From NCBI GenBank assembly GCA_044341025.1, contig JBIISM010000001.1, positions 1 through 64,000 on the forward strand: a stretch of DNA of 64,000 bases. Direction: 5' to 3'. The notes beneath the pieces are model-generated. The model saw only the letters and a program-made list of their open reading frames with translations. It was not told the DNA's origin and did not search any database. Of this stretch, positions 1 to 8,624 are shown piece after piece (position 1 is the first letter of the stretch; each line of letters begins with the position of its first letter). Position numbers and translations under genes: made by a program. This DNA is from JABMMZ01 sp044341025. GTDB taxonomy: Bacteria > Bacteroidota > Bacteroidia > NS11-12g > UBA955.

Positions 1-1027
1 TAAAATGATGGCTACTAAATTGTTTTCTTACCGCATCAATACTTGCTTTTAGTTTGCTTGGCGAATGTGCAAAATCTCTAAAAACAATAAGATTGGCTTC
101 TTCATGCACTTTTTCTAAGCGTTTTGCCGTGCCTGAGAAACTCGATAAAGCATCATAAAATTCATCTTCGCTTATACCCAATTCTTTGCACACCAAACAA
201 GCGCCTTCGGCATTTTGCAAATTGTGTTCTCCGAATATTTCAAGGGTATGTCTTTCTCCTTTACTTACAACAACTTTATTGTTTCTGATGTGAAAATTAG
301 GGGTCTTGTATGCTTGTTTTTTAAGCGTCGATTTTTCGCAGACTTTTTTCAAAGTTTCATCCCCATCAAAATAGATTAAACTGCCACCGGTTTCTATTGA
401 ATTCACAAACAATTCAAATTGTTCAACATAGTTTTCCCAAGTAGGAAAAACATTGATATGGTCCCAAGCTATGCCCGTAATCATGGCAATTTGCGGCTTG
501 TATTTTAAAAATTTCGGAATAGGGTCTAAGGTGCTGGTGAGGTATTCATCGCCCTCTATAACCATAAGCGGGGCATCAGAAAAACGCACCATGGTGTCAA
601 ATCCTTCCAATTGAGAACCCACCAAATAATCGAAATCTTTTTTCAAGGTCTTTAAAACATGCATAACCATTGCAGTGGTGGTTGTTTTGCCGTGACTGCC
701 TCCAATTACCACCCTGGTTTTGTTTTTGGCATGTTCGTAAACATATTCCGGGAAACTGTATATTTTTATGCCTAGTTCTTTTGCTTTTAACAATTCAGGA
801 TTGTCCGAACGGGCGTGCATACCCAAGACAATGAAGTCTAAATCTGTACTGATTTTTTCGGGAAACCACCCAAATGTTTCTGGACAAATATTTGCTTTTT
901 TTAAGCGCGACAATGCTGGCTCGAAAATCTCATCATCGCTGCCCGTTATTTGATGACCCAATTGGTGCAAAGCCAAGGCAATATTGTGCATTACTGCACC
1001 GCCACATGCTAAAATATGTATATTCAT
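1..1027 (-). CDS. mpl: UDP-N-acetylmuramate:tripeptide ligase Mpl (partial, C-terminus beyond left edge)
   Basis: Mur-ligase family enzyme that attaches recycled L-Ala-gamma-D-Glu-meso-DAP tripeptide to UDP-MurNAc in the cytoplasm (peptidoglycan recycling). The reverse strand from the ATG at 1027-1025 is open to the window edge, giving about 342 residues. It begins MNIHILACGG, has the ATP-binding loop GSHGKTTTT at about residues 110-118, the Mur-type EGDEY motif, and ITGIAWDHINVFPTWENY, all of which fit Mpl better than MurC. The open frame has no stop before position 1, so the C-terminal domain is missing only because of the window edge. It lies downstream of, and on the same strand as, the DUF218 gene, 86 nt apart. 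MurC is the main alternative. Confidence 0.88.
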   Translation of the reverse strand, partial: MNIHILACGGAVMHNIALALHQLGHQITGSDDEIFEPALSRLKKANICPETFGWFPEKISTDLDFIVLGMHARSDNPELLKAKELGIKIYSFPEYVYEHAKNKTRVVIGGSHGKTTTTAMVMHVLKTLKKDFDYLVGSQLEGFDTMVRFSDAPLMVIEGDEYLTSTLDPIPKFLKYKPQIAMITGIAWDHINVFPTWENYVEQFELFVNSIETGGSLIYFDGDETLKKVCEKSTLKKQAYKTPNFHIRNNKVVVSKGERHTLEIFGEHNLQNAEGACLVCKELGISEDEFYDALSSFSGTAKRLEKVHEEANLIVFRDFAHSPSKLKASIDAVRKQFSSHHF

Positions 1028-1113
1028 CTTCCATGCAAATAGACGTTAAAATTTTGATAGAACAAAAAAATCTTGTCTTCTTCCTGTCTTGATTTCAGGT
1101 CTATAACCACCCA

Positions 1114-1869
1114 CTATGAAACCTTGATCCAATAAAAAACATAACCGACCAATTCTTTGAACAGTAATTCAGTGTTGGATAAGGCTGCTGCTGTAGGGAC
1201 CAATAAATTGCTGGGTGAATAATCGCGTTTTTTATCTGAAAGGAAATTACAAGCAAAAAGGTCTGCTTGCATGTTGTTTTTTAAGCATATTCTTACCCTA
1301 GGAAGGTGCCAAGCACTGCTAAAAATAAGCACTTTGCTTTTTATGCCAAGTGAATCCAGTATTTTCTGACTGAATTTTATGTTCTCATAGGTATTTCGGC
1401 TTTGATTTTCAATGATTACGCTAGAATCAGGAATCCCAATTTCTATTAAGTACTCGCAGACTGCATCCGCTTCTTTCAATTCTTGGTGCAATACTGAAGC
1501 ACTGCCGCTGCTGATCATTATTTTTTTTATTTGACCCTGTTTATATGCTTTGATGGCTTGCATCAAGCGGTCGTTGGCATCGTAAAATACGGCTCGGTTT
1601 AAATTGGTGTCTTTTTCAGAAAAACCACCCAAGACCAAGCCAACTTCATAGCTTGAATCTAATGCTGTTTTAGAAGGGTCTTCGTAAACCAAAAGTGCTT
1701 CATTTACAATAAAATTATTGGAGGCTATAAATAAGACTAGAAAGCCTAAAAATACCCTTTTTTTTGTCTTGTTTTCTTCTTTGCTAAACAAAGCTGCTAA
1801 CAAGAAGAGAAAAACCCAAACAAGGGGCTTGATGAGAAACAACAATATTTTTGACAGATAAAAAAACAT
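1114..1869 (-). CDS. YdcF/ElyC-like DUF218 membrane protein
   Basis: About 251 residues from the chosen ATG at 1869 (MFFYLSKILLF). Two hydrophobic segments occupy roughly residues 5-30 and 40-60, followed by a DUF218 domain with VGLVLGGFS, the MISSGSAS segment, the ENQSRNTYENI motif and the SAWHLPR motif. ElyC/SanA/YdcF relatives are implicated in envelope and lipid-carrier metabolism, but the substrate is not known. A longer start at 1947 exists, but it would put 26 hydrophilic residues before the first membrane segment and would approach htpG on the other strand, so the shorter start is preferred. It is divergent from htpG, with 87 nt between the two starts, and mpl follows it on the same strand. 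Confidence 0.8.
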   Translation of the reverse strand: MFFYLSKILLFLIKPLVWVFLFLLAALFSKEENKTKKRVFLGFLVLFIASNNFIVNEALLVYEDPSKTALDSSYEVGLVLGGFSEKDTNLNRAVFYDANDRLMQAIKAYKQGQIKKIMISSGSASVLHQELKEADAVCEYLIEIGIPDSSVIIENQSRNTYENIKFSQKILDSLGIKSKVLIFSSAWHLPRVRICLKNNMQADLFACNFLSDKKRDYSPSNLLVPTAAALSNTELLFKELVGYVFYWIKVS

Positions 1870-1956
1870 TTTTGTCTGCAAATATGACAAAATTACTTGA
1901 CTTTTCTCTAGGTATGGAATTTGACTCTTGTAATTTATCAAACACATTTTTGTAAT

Positions 1957-3762
1957 ATGAGTAAAACAGGTTCAATTTCAGTTAATACGGAAAATATTTT
2001 CCCTATCATTAAAAAGTTTTTATACAGTGACCATGAGATTTTTATCAGGGAACTTGTTTCAAACGCCACCGATGCTTGTCAGAAGTTAAAAACATTGTCA
2101 AGTTTAGGCGAAGCAAAAGGGGATATAGGTGATTTTAAAATTACAGTAAGCCTTAACGAAGAAAATAAAACGCTAACAATTAGTGATAATGGTATCGGAA
2201 TGACCGAAGATGAAATTGAAAAATACATCAACCAATTGGCCTTTTCTGGTGCAGAGGAATTTGTGCAAAAATACAAAGACAAAGCCGATGCGAATGTTAT
2301 TGGGCATTTCGGACTAGGTTTTTACAGCGCCTTTATGGTGGCTGCTCAAGTAGAAATTCAAACTTTGTCCTACAAAGAAGATTCCGTTTCAAGTTCTTGG
2401 ATTTGCGACGGAAGCACCCAATTCACCATTGGCGAGGGCAACAAAATAGAGCGTGGTACAGACATTATTTTGCATTTGGCTGAGGACAGTTTGGAATTTA
2501 ACAGCAAGTATAAAATTTCAAGCCTTTTAACTAAATACTGCAAATTCTTACCAGTGCCCATTGAGTTTGATGGCAAAATTATCAATGCCGAAAAGCCATT
2601 GTGGTTGAACAAGCCTGGTGATCTGAAAGATGAGGATTACACTGCATTCTATCAAACCTTATATCCAAATGCAGAAGCACCTTTGTTTTGGATACACATC
2701 AATGTCGATTATCCTTTTAACTTAACGGGCATATTGTATTTCCCGAAAGTTGACAGTGCCATTGAAGCTGAAAAACACAAGGTTCAATTGTACAGCAACC
2801 AAGTATTTGTTACAGACAATGTAAAAGAAATTCTACCTGAATTTTTAATGTTGCTGCATGGTGTAATCGATTCACCAGACATTCCATTAAACGTTTCTAG
2901 AAGTAGCTTGCAAAGCGACTCAAACGTTAAAAAGATTACCACCCACATCAGCAAAAAGGTAGCCGATAAATTGGCTGAATTGTTCAAAGCAGACCGTGCC
3001 GATTTTCAAGCCAAGTGGCCAAACATCGACTTGTTTGTTAAGTATGGTATTTTAAGTGATGAAAAGTTTGCTGAAAAAGCAAAAGACTATTGCTTATTGG
3101 AAAGCACCAATGGGGCTTATTACACCATGTCGGAACATTTAGAAAAAATCAAAGCAATTCAAACCGATAGTGATTCAAAATTAATCGTTTTATACACCAA
3201 CAATTCAGAAGAACAATACGCGTATGTAAGCGCTGCTAATAGCCGCGACTATGAAGTGCTTAAACTTGAAGGTCCATTGGACAGTCATTTTACAGGTTAC
3301 TTAGAACAGCATAACGAGAACGTTCAGTGTAAGCGTGTGGATGCCGATGCCTTGGATAAACTGATTAAATCGGACCGTTCAGAGATTTCATTGTTAAATG
3401 AAGAAGAGGCAAAACAATTGTTAAGTGTTTTTGAATCGGCCAACCGCCGCTCGGACATTAAATTTAGTACTGAAGCCCTTTCTCCATCAGAGGCTTTGTT
3501 AACCATAACAGAAAGTGAATACGACAGACGGATGCGTGAAATGAGCAAGATGAACGGGTTTAATATGTTTGGTAATTTACCTATAAATTATCAGACGGTT
3601 TTAAATACCAACCACCCCAAAGCTAAAATTCTAGTTTCCGAAAATGCAGAACAGGCAAAATCGGTGGCAGAAAAAGCACTTAATTTGGCCATGTTGTCAA
3701 AGGGTTTGCTAAAAGGAGAGGACTTAAGTCACTTTATTCAATCTGAATTTGAAAAATTATAA
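1957..3762 (+). CDS. htpG: molecular chaperone HtpG (Hsp90)
   Basis: Cytosolic ATP-dependent Hsp90 chaperone of 601 residues. The N-terminal GHKL ATPase shows ELVSNATDAC, DNGIGMT and GHFGLGFYSAFMVA. The middle domain shows the family motif LNVSRSSLQ. The start MSKTGSISVNTENIF at 1957 is preferred over an in-frame upstream TTG or GTG-type start because it matches the usual family N-terminus. Length is close to the usual 600-630. It is transcribed away from the DUF218 gene and is followed by a 128-nt gap containing the trxA promoter, so it is probably monocistronic. Confidence 0.97.
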   Translation: MSKTGSISVNTENIFPIIKKFLYSDHEIFIRELVSNATDACQKLKTLSSLGEAKGDIGDFKITVSLNEENKTLTISDNGIGMTEDEIEKYINQLAFSGAEEFVQKYKDKADANVIGHFGLGFYSAFMVAAQVEIQTLSYKEDSVSSSWICDGSTQFTIGEGNKIERGTDIILHLAEDSLEFNSKYKISSLLTKYCKFLPVPIEFDGKIINAEKPLWLNKPGDLKDEDYTAFYQTLYPNAEAPLFWIHINVDYPFNLTGILYFPKVDSAIEAEKHKVQLYSNQVFVTDNVKEILPEFLMLLHGVIDSPDIPLNVSRSSLQSDSNVKKITTHISKKVADKLAELFKADRADFQAKWPNIDLFVKYGILSDEKFAEKAKDYCLLESTNGAYYTMSEHLEKIKAIQTDSDSKLIVLYTNNSEEQYAYVSAANSRDYEVLKLEGPLDSHFTGYLEQHNENVQCKRVDADALDKLIKSDRSEISLLNEEEAKQLLSVFESANRRSDIKFSTEALSPSEALLTITESEYDRRMREMSKMNGFNMFGNLPINYQTVLNTNHPKAKILVSENAEQAKSVAEKALNLAMLSKGLLKGEDLSHFIQSEFEKL

Positions 3763-3809
3763 ACATCAAAAAGCCTATAGCTTAATCAGTAAAATTGATG
3801 TTGAACACT

Positions 3810-3840
3810 CGGTTGTGGATTTTAAATTTGCAACTTCAAA
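3810..3840 (+). promoter_or_regulatory. Bacteroidota-type promoter of trxA
   Basis: A -7 box TAAATTTG (3833-3840) is preceded, after exactly 19 nt, by GTTG (3810-3813), close to the consensus TTTG-N19-TAnnTTTG. Transcription would begin near 3846 and give a leader of about 45 nt before trxA. Confidence 0.6.
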
Positions 3841-3890
3841 TAAAAAGATTGTTTTTTTGAACATCAATTCATTCGTAAATAATAAATAAC

Positions 3891-4211
3891 ATGGCAAAAC
3901 ATTTCACAGATTCAAGTTGGGAGACAGAAGTACTAGGTTCGGACAAACCAGTATTGGTAGATTTTTGGGCAGAATGGTGCGGCCCCTGCCGTATGATTGG
4001 TCCATTGGTTGAAGAACTCTCTGCAGAATATGAAGGCAAAGCATTGGTAGGTAAACTAAATGTAGATGAAAACCCTGGCGTGGCAACTAAATATGGTATC
4101 CGCAGCATCCCAACTTTGTTGGTGTTCAAAGGTGGTGAAGTCGTTGACAAAATTGTAGGCGCAGTGCCTAAAACAATGTTGGCTTCAAAAATTGATGCTC
4201 AATTGGTATAG
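3891..4211 (+). CDS. trxA: thioredoxin
   Basis: A 106-residue cytosolic thioredoxin that reduces protein disulfides. The redox motif WCGPC has cysteines at residues 30 and 33. The cis-proline segment RSIPTLLVF and the buried acidic residue in LVDFWAEW are present. Length is typical (105-110). It has its own promoter in the gap after htpG and a strong intrinsic terminator directly after the stop, so it is a single-gene unit. Confidence 0.97.
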   Translation: MAKHFTDSSWETEVLGSDKPVLVDFWAEWCGPCRMIGPLVEELSAEYEGKALVGKLNVDENPGVATKYGIRSIPTLLVFKGGEVVDKIVGAVPKTMLASKIDAQLV

Positions 4212-4232
4212 TTCTAGTTTATAATGTATTCT

Positions 4233-4261
4233 AAAGGGAGCAATTTTTTGTTCCCTTTTTT
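4233..4261 (+). terminator. intrinsic terminator of trxA
   Basis: The stem GGGAGCAA (4236-4243) pairs with TTGTTCCC (4248-4255) with one G-U pair and a four-T loop, followed by a run of T. The upstream A residues extend the stem. Confidence 0.85.
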
Positions 4262-4327
4262 TATTGGAAATGTTTTTCTCGAATTTTTTTAACTACAATA
4301 CTTTACTTTTGTTTCACTTTATATTAA

Positions 4328-5440
4328 ATGAAATTTAGTAGCACAATATTTTTAATTTCTCTCATATTTAATCTTCAAGCTCAGGTGAGTAATTCCGGTA
4401 TGGTGAATGTATACGACTCCGCTGCCAAAGGGAAGATAACGGTTGGGGCCTATGTTGATGTGTATTATGGTTTTGATTTTAATAGGCCATTCGAATCAGA
4501 CCGTCCCTATAGTGTGTCGTCTCCTCGACACAATGAGGTGAACATAAATCTTGCTTACGCAGATTTTAAATACATCAACGACAATGTTAGAGCGCACTTT
4601 GTGCCTGGCTTTGGAAACTACATCAATTCAAATTATGCGGCCGAAAAGGGATCGCTAAAAAATATAGTTGAAGCCAATGCAGGAGTGAAATTGTTCAAGA
4701 AAAAAGATATATGGTTGGATGCGGGTGTTTTGCCCTCTCCGTACACCAATGAGTCGGCCATTTCTAAAGACCATCTCATGTATACCCGCTCATTTGCGCC
4801 GGAATTTGTGCCATATTTTTTAACTGGAGTCAAATTGTCGACACCAATTAATAAGAAAGTTAGTGCGTATTGGTATTTGTTAAACGGGTGGCAATCGATT
4901 CAAGACGCCAACAAGCAATTGTCGATTGGAACTCAAATTGAATATCGACCAAACAATAAATTATTACTGAATTGGAATACCTATGTAGGCAACGAAGGTT
5001 CAAAAATTAATCCTGATTTTGGTGTGCGGTATTTCACCGATTTATATGCCATTTACAACCCTGATGGTAAATTCTCATTGACATCCTGTGTTTATGCAGG
5101 GCTGCAAGAGCGAAAGGATTCATTTGGAATACATTCACAAGGACAATGGTGGCAAGCCAATGTAATTGGAAGGTATAGTTTTAATAAAAAGTCATCGCTT
5201 TCTGCACGCCTAGAGTATTTTGAAGATGCGTCTTCAATTCAAATCACACCAATTACAAAAGTTGCGGGTTTTAGCACCTTTAGTGGTGGACTCTGTTACA
5301 ATTTGAAAATAAGTGCTAATGCTTTGTTTCGTTTCGAAGGCAGAACCTACTATTCAGAGAAAAATGTGTATGAAAGTCCGAGCAAAAAATCTATTCCCTT
5401 TAGCAATTTACTCATCACCAATTTAACCGTTTGGTTTTAA
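4328..5440 (+). CDS. BBP2/OmpL-like outer-membrane beta-barrel porin
   Basis: A 370-residue protein with a signal peptide (MKFSSTIFLISLIFNLQAQ, cleaved near residue 19) followed by amphipathic strands rich in aromatic residues, ending in VWF, a typical outer-membrane C-terminus. The pattern ITVGAYVDVYYGFDF, the R/H-N-E-V-N-INLAY region and the EFVPYFLTGVKL segment fit the putative beta-barrel porin-2 family. The transported solute is unknown. A -7 box TACTTTTG lies at 4304-4311. The stop TAA overlaps the ATG of the next gene by one base (TAATG), which suggests translational coupling to the DUF2079 protein. Confidence 0.8.
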   Translation: MKFSSTIFLISLIFNLQAQVSNSGMVNVYDSAAKGKITVGAYVDVYYGFDFNRPFESDRPYSVSSPRHNEVNINLAYADFKYINDNVRAHFVPGFGNYINSNYAAEKGSLKNIVEANAGVKLFKKKDIWLDAGVLPSPYTNESAISKDHLMYTRSFAPEFVPYFLTGVKLSTPINKKVSAYWYLLNGWQSIQDANKQLSIGTQIEYRPNNKLLLNWNTYVGNEGSKINPDFGVRYFTDLYAIYNPDGKFSLTSCVYAGLQERKDSFGIHSQGQWWQANVIGRYSFNKKSSLSARLEYFEDASSIQITPITKVAGFSTFSGGLCYNLKISANALFRFEGRTYYSEKNVYESPSKKSIPFSNLLITNLTVWF

Positions 5441-6894
5441 TGCTTACAGGTTTCATTCAAAAGTATAAACTCGTTTTGTTAATGGGCTTATTTGCCCTTA
5501 TTTATGGCCTTATTGCCTTTGTAAACCATTATTGCTTTAGAACTTTTGCCCTCGATTTGGGTGTGTACACAAATGCGCTATACGACTATGCCCATGGCCA
5601 ATGGAATGATGCGTCAATGTTCAAAGAAATTCCAAGGAACTTGCTTTCCGATCACCTCGATTTTACTCTAATTTTGTTGGGGCCTATATCGCTTATTTTT
5701 GGTCAATATACCCTTCAGTTGGCGCAAATTGTTTTTGTTTTATTTGGGGGTCTTGGGGTCTATAAATTTTTGTTAGAAAGCAATCTTAAATCTTCTCTGG
5801 CTTTGATTGCAGTCTTGCATTTTTTCTTATTCTTTGGAATATACTCTGCTCTGTCGTTCGACTACCACAGCAATGTTTTGGCTGCGATGCTCTTGCCTTG
5901 GTTTTTATTGTTTTTGCAACGCAACGAGTTAATCAAAGCTTCCGTTTTTTTATTGATTATGCTCATGTGCAAAGAGTCGATTGCCCTTTGGTTAGCTTCA
6001 ATTTGTTTTGCACTCGTTATTGAATATAAAGGGGATAAAAAGCGTGTTTTATATTTGAGCCTAGCCACTTTGTTTTCACTGGGTTATTTTCTCTTAGCCA
6101 TTAAAATCATTATGCCAGCCTTGTCGCCTGAGCAAACATATGGAAACTTCAAATACCATGTTTTGGGTACCGACTATTTTGATGCATTGAAAAATATTGT
6201 ATTTCATCCCCTCGAGTTTTTAAGTCATTTGTTTCGTAACCATTCCGGGAACCCAAAGTATGACTGGGTAAAAACTGAGTTCTATATTTTTATTGCCTTA
6301 TCCGGAGCTTTCGTTTTATTACTTAAACCGACTTATTTATTGATGTTGCTTGTGCCAATCGTGTCAAAAATGTGTTACGATGACCCAGCCATATGGGGTA
6401 TTGATTGCCATTATTCCATAGAGTTTGCACCCATAATTACTTTGGGTTTGTTTTTGGTTTTAGGAAAATTAAAGTCTTTAAATTTGCAAAGAACTTTAGC
6501 CATTGTCGCTTGTGTTTTTTCTTTGTCTGTAAGCATTCGTTTAATGGACCATACAATTTACCTGCACGATTACAACCGTTTGCGTATTTATCAAAAAGGC
6601 CATTATTCCAGAGGACACAATATAAACATTATTCACCAATATTTAAAGCAAATTCCGACGAATGCTAGCGTTAGTGCACAATCGCCTCTGCTGCCGCATC
6701 TTGCATACCGCGACAAAGCCTATATGTATCCCATTGTTAAGGACGCAGAGTATATTGTTTTGTCGCGTATTGAACCAGAGACATATCCTATTGAAAAACA
6801 AGTTTTAATACAAGGACTTAACGACTCAATTGCCTCGGGAAGGTGGTTGCTTATTATTGATCTTCAGGAGATTTCTGTGTTAAAGAAAAAATAG
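5440..6894 (+). CDS. DUF2079 polytopic membrane protein
   Basis: A 484-residue protein with about ten to eleven hydrophobic helices. The N-terminal region contains the DUF2079 hallmark FALDLGVYTNALYDY and the SDHLDF segment. The fold resembles GT-C glycosyltransferase-like membrane proteins, and the early acidic residues in the loop after the first helix fit that idea. No substrate can be assigned. The start is the ATG at 5440, overlapping the porin stop; an in-frame TTG at 5431 is less likely. It is the last gene of the porin unit, and the acyl-CoA carboxylase gene has its own promoter 35 nt downstream. Confidence 0.78.
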   Translation: MLTGFIQKYKLVLLMGLFALIYGLIAFVNHYCFRTFALDLGVYTNALYDYAHGQWNDASMFKEIPRNLLSDHLDFTLILLGPISLIFGQYTLQLAQIVFVLFGGLGVYKFLLESNLKSSLALIAVLHFFLFFGIYSALSFDYHSNVLAAMLLPWFLLFLQRNELIKASVFLLIMLMCKESIALWLASICFALVIEYKGDKKRVLYLSLATLFSLGYFLLAIKIIMPALSPEQTYGNFKYHVLGTDYFDALKNIVFHPLEFLSHLFRNHSGNPKYDWVKTEFYIFIALSGAFVLLLKPTYLLMLLVPIVSKMCYDDPAIWGIDCHYSIEFAPIITLGLFLVLGKLKSLNLQRTLAIVACVFSLSVSIRLMDHTIYLHDYNRLRIYQKGHYSRGHNINIIHQYLKQIPTNASVSAQSPLLPHLAYRDKAYMYPIVKDAEYIVLSRIEPETYPIEKQVLIQGLNDSIASGRWLLIIDLQEISVLKKK

Positions 6895-6928
6895 CCATTG
6901 CATTGAATTGTATTCTTGCCTAAATTGG

Positions 6929-6958
6929 TTTGTATTGAGTCTAAATGTTCTATTTTTG
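6929..6958 (+). promoter_or_regulatory. Bacteroidota-type promoter of the acyl-CoA carboxylase gene
   Basis: TTTG (6929-6932), 18 nt spacer, TATTTTTG (6951-6958), an excellent match to TTTG-N19-TAnnTTTG. The start codon at 6971 lies 12 nt downstream, so the leader is very short. Confidence 0.75.
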
Positions 6959-6970
6959 CAAGACTAAATT

Positions 6971-8608
6971 ATGTCTGACAAAATCGATATCGAATTTAAC
7001 AAAAACGAAGACCACAACAAACAGTTGGTATTTGAGCTAAAGACCAAACACAAAAAAGTGAGTTTGGGCGGAGGCGAGAAAGCGGCTGCAAAGCAAAAAG
7101 AAAAGGGTAAATTATTGGCCCGCGAGCGTATTGATTATTTGAGGGACAACGATAGCCCTTTTACTGAAGTTGCGGCCTTTGCTGGCGATGGCATGTATCC
7201 TGAACACGGTGGATGCCCGGGTGGTGGCGTTGTTTGTGGAATTGGATATGTGAGTGGACGTCAGTGTATGATTGTTGCCAATGATGCAACGGTAAAAGCG
7301 GGTGCTTGGTTTCCAATTAGTGGGAAGAAAAATCTTAGGGCCCAAGAAATAGCCATGGAAAACCGTTTGCCAATTATTTATTTGGTCGATTCAGCTGGGG
7401 TGTTTTTGCCAATGCAAGATGAGATATTTCCAGACAAAGAACATTTCGGACGCATATTCAGAAACAATGCGGTAATGAGCAGCATGGGTATTACCCAAAT
7501 TGCTGCAGTTATGGGCAGCTGTGTTGCCGGAGGTGCTTACTTACCAATAATGAGTGATGAAGCTTTGATTGTAGATAAAACAGGCTCCATATTTTTAGCC
7601 GGTTCCTATTTGGTGAAAGCTGCAGTGGGAGAGGACATAGACAATGAAACCTTGGGTGGAAGTATTTCTCAATCGGAAATTTCGGGGGTAATAGACGACC
7701 GTTTCCCGGATGATCAATCGTGCCTCGACCGCATCAAATATATCGTGGATAAAATTGGTAAATTTGAGGAAGCCGGTTTCGACCGCGTGGCCGCCAAAGC
7801 ACCTTTGCATGACATTAAAAATATTTATGGAATATTGCCAATGGACAGGGCCAAGCCTTATGACAGCAAGTTTTTAATTCAACACTTGGTTGACAACAGT
7901 GAGTTTGAAGAATACAAAGAAGCTTATGGTAAAACCATTTTATGCGGTTATGCGCGCATAGATGGTTGGGCTGTTGGTATTGTAGCCAATAACCGCATGA
8001 CGACAAAAAACAAAAAAGGAGAAATGCAATTTGGGGGTGTTATTTACAACGATGGTGCCGATAAAGCTGCTAGGTTTATCATGAACTGCAACCAAAAGAA
8101 AATTCCTTTGGTGTTCTTACAAGACGTTACCGGTTTTATGGTGGGTAGCAGAAGCGAGCACGCTGGGATAATTAAAGACGGCGCTAAAATGGTAAACGCC
8201 ATGAGCAATAGTACGGTGCCGAAATTTACCATCATACTTGGCAATAGCTATGGCGCAGGAAACTACGCCATGTGTGGAAAGGCTTACGATCCTCGTCTGA
8301 TTTATGCTTGGCCAAGTGCACGCATAGCGGTAATGGGCGGAGAGCAAGCGGCCAAAGTGATGTTGCAAATTGAAAAAGCAAGTTTGGAAGCCAAAGGTGA
8401 AAAAATCACACCAGAAGCAGAAAAAGAATTGTTGGATAAAATCATCGCACGTTATGAAAAACAACTGTCTCCATACTATGCCGCTTCGCGCATTTGGTTG
8501 GATGGGATAATTGATCCAATAGAAACCAGAAAGGTAATTAGCGAAGGCATAGCCATGGCAAACCATGCGCCGGTTAAGCCGTTTAATGTTGGTGTTTTGC
8601 AAACGTAG
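6971..8608 (+). CDS. acyl-CoA carboxylase, carboxyltransferase (beta) subunit
   Basis: A 545-residue biotin-dependent carboxyltransferase. The N-terminal crotonase-like half has LLARERIDYL, GGGVVCGIGYVSGR and VDSAGVFLPMQDEIFPDK. The C-terminal half has DVTGFMVG, GAGNYAMCG and AWPSARIAVMGGEQAA. The LPMQDEIFPDKEHFGRIF stretch is characteristic of methylcrotonyl-CoA carboxylase-like subunits, although propionyl-CoA or other acyl-CoA activity is possible. It acts with a biotin-carboxylase/carrier subunit, which is not in this window. It has its own promoter and ends 16 nt before the convergent T9SS gene. Confidence 0.92.
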   Translation: MSDKIDIEFNKNEDHNKQLVFELKTKHKKVSLGGGEKAAAKQKEKGKLLARERIDYLRDNDSPFTEVAAFAGDGMYPEHGGCPGGGVVCGIGYVSGRQCMIVANDATVKAGAWFPISGKKNLRAQEIAMENRLPIIYLVDSAGVFLPMQDEIFPDKEHFGRIFRNNAVMSSMGITQIAAVMGSCVAGGAYLPIMSDEALIVDKTGSIFLAGSYLVKAAVGEDIDNETLGGSISQSEISGVIDDRFPDDQSCLDRIKYIVDKIGKFEEAGFDRVAAKAPLHDIKNIYGILPMDRAKPYDSKFLIQHLVDNSEFEEYKEAYGKTILCGYARIDGWAVGIVANNRMTTKNKKGEMQFGGVIYNDGADKAARFIMNCNQKKIPLVFLQDVTGFMVGSRSEHAGIIKDGAKMVNAMSNSTVPKFTIILGNSYGAGNYAMCGKAYDPRLIYAWPSARIAVMGGEQAAKVMLQIEKASLEAKGEKITPEAEKELLDKIIARYEKQLSPYYAASRIWLDGIIDPIETRKVISEGIAMANHAPVKPFNVGVLQT

Positions 8609-8624
8609 TTTTTGAGTTGTTTTT

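Noticed and set aside
8117..8602. 161-codon antisense frame inside the acyl-CoA carboxylase gene
   Set aside because: It is the shadow of a strongly conserved gene on the other strand; its own sequence has no signal, motif or start context.
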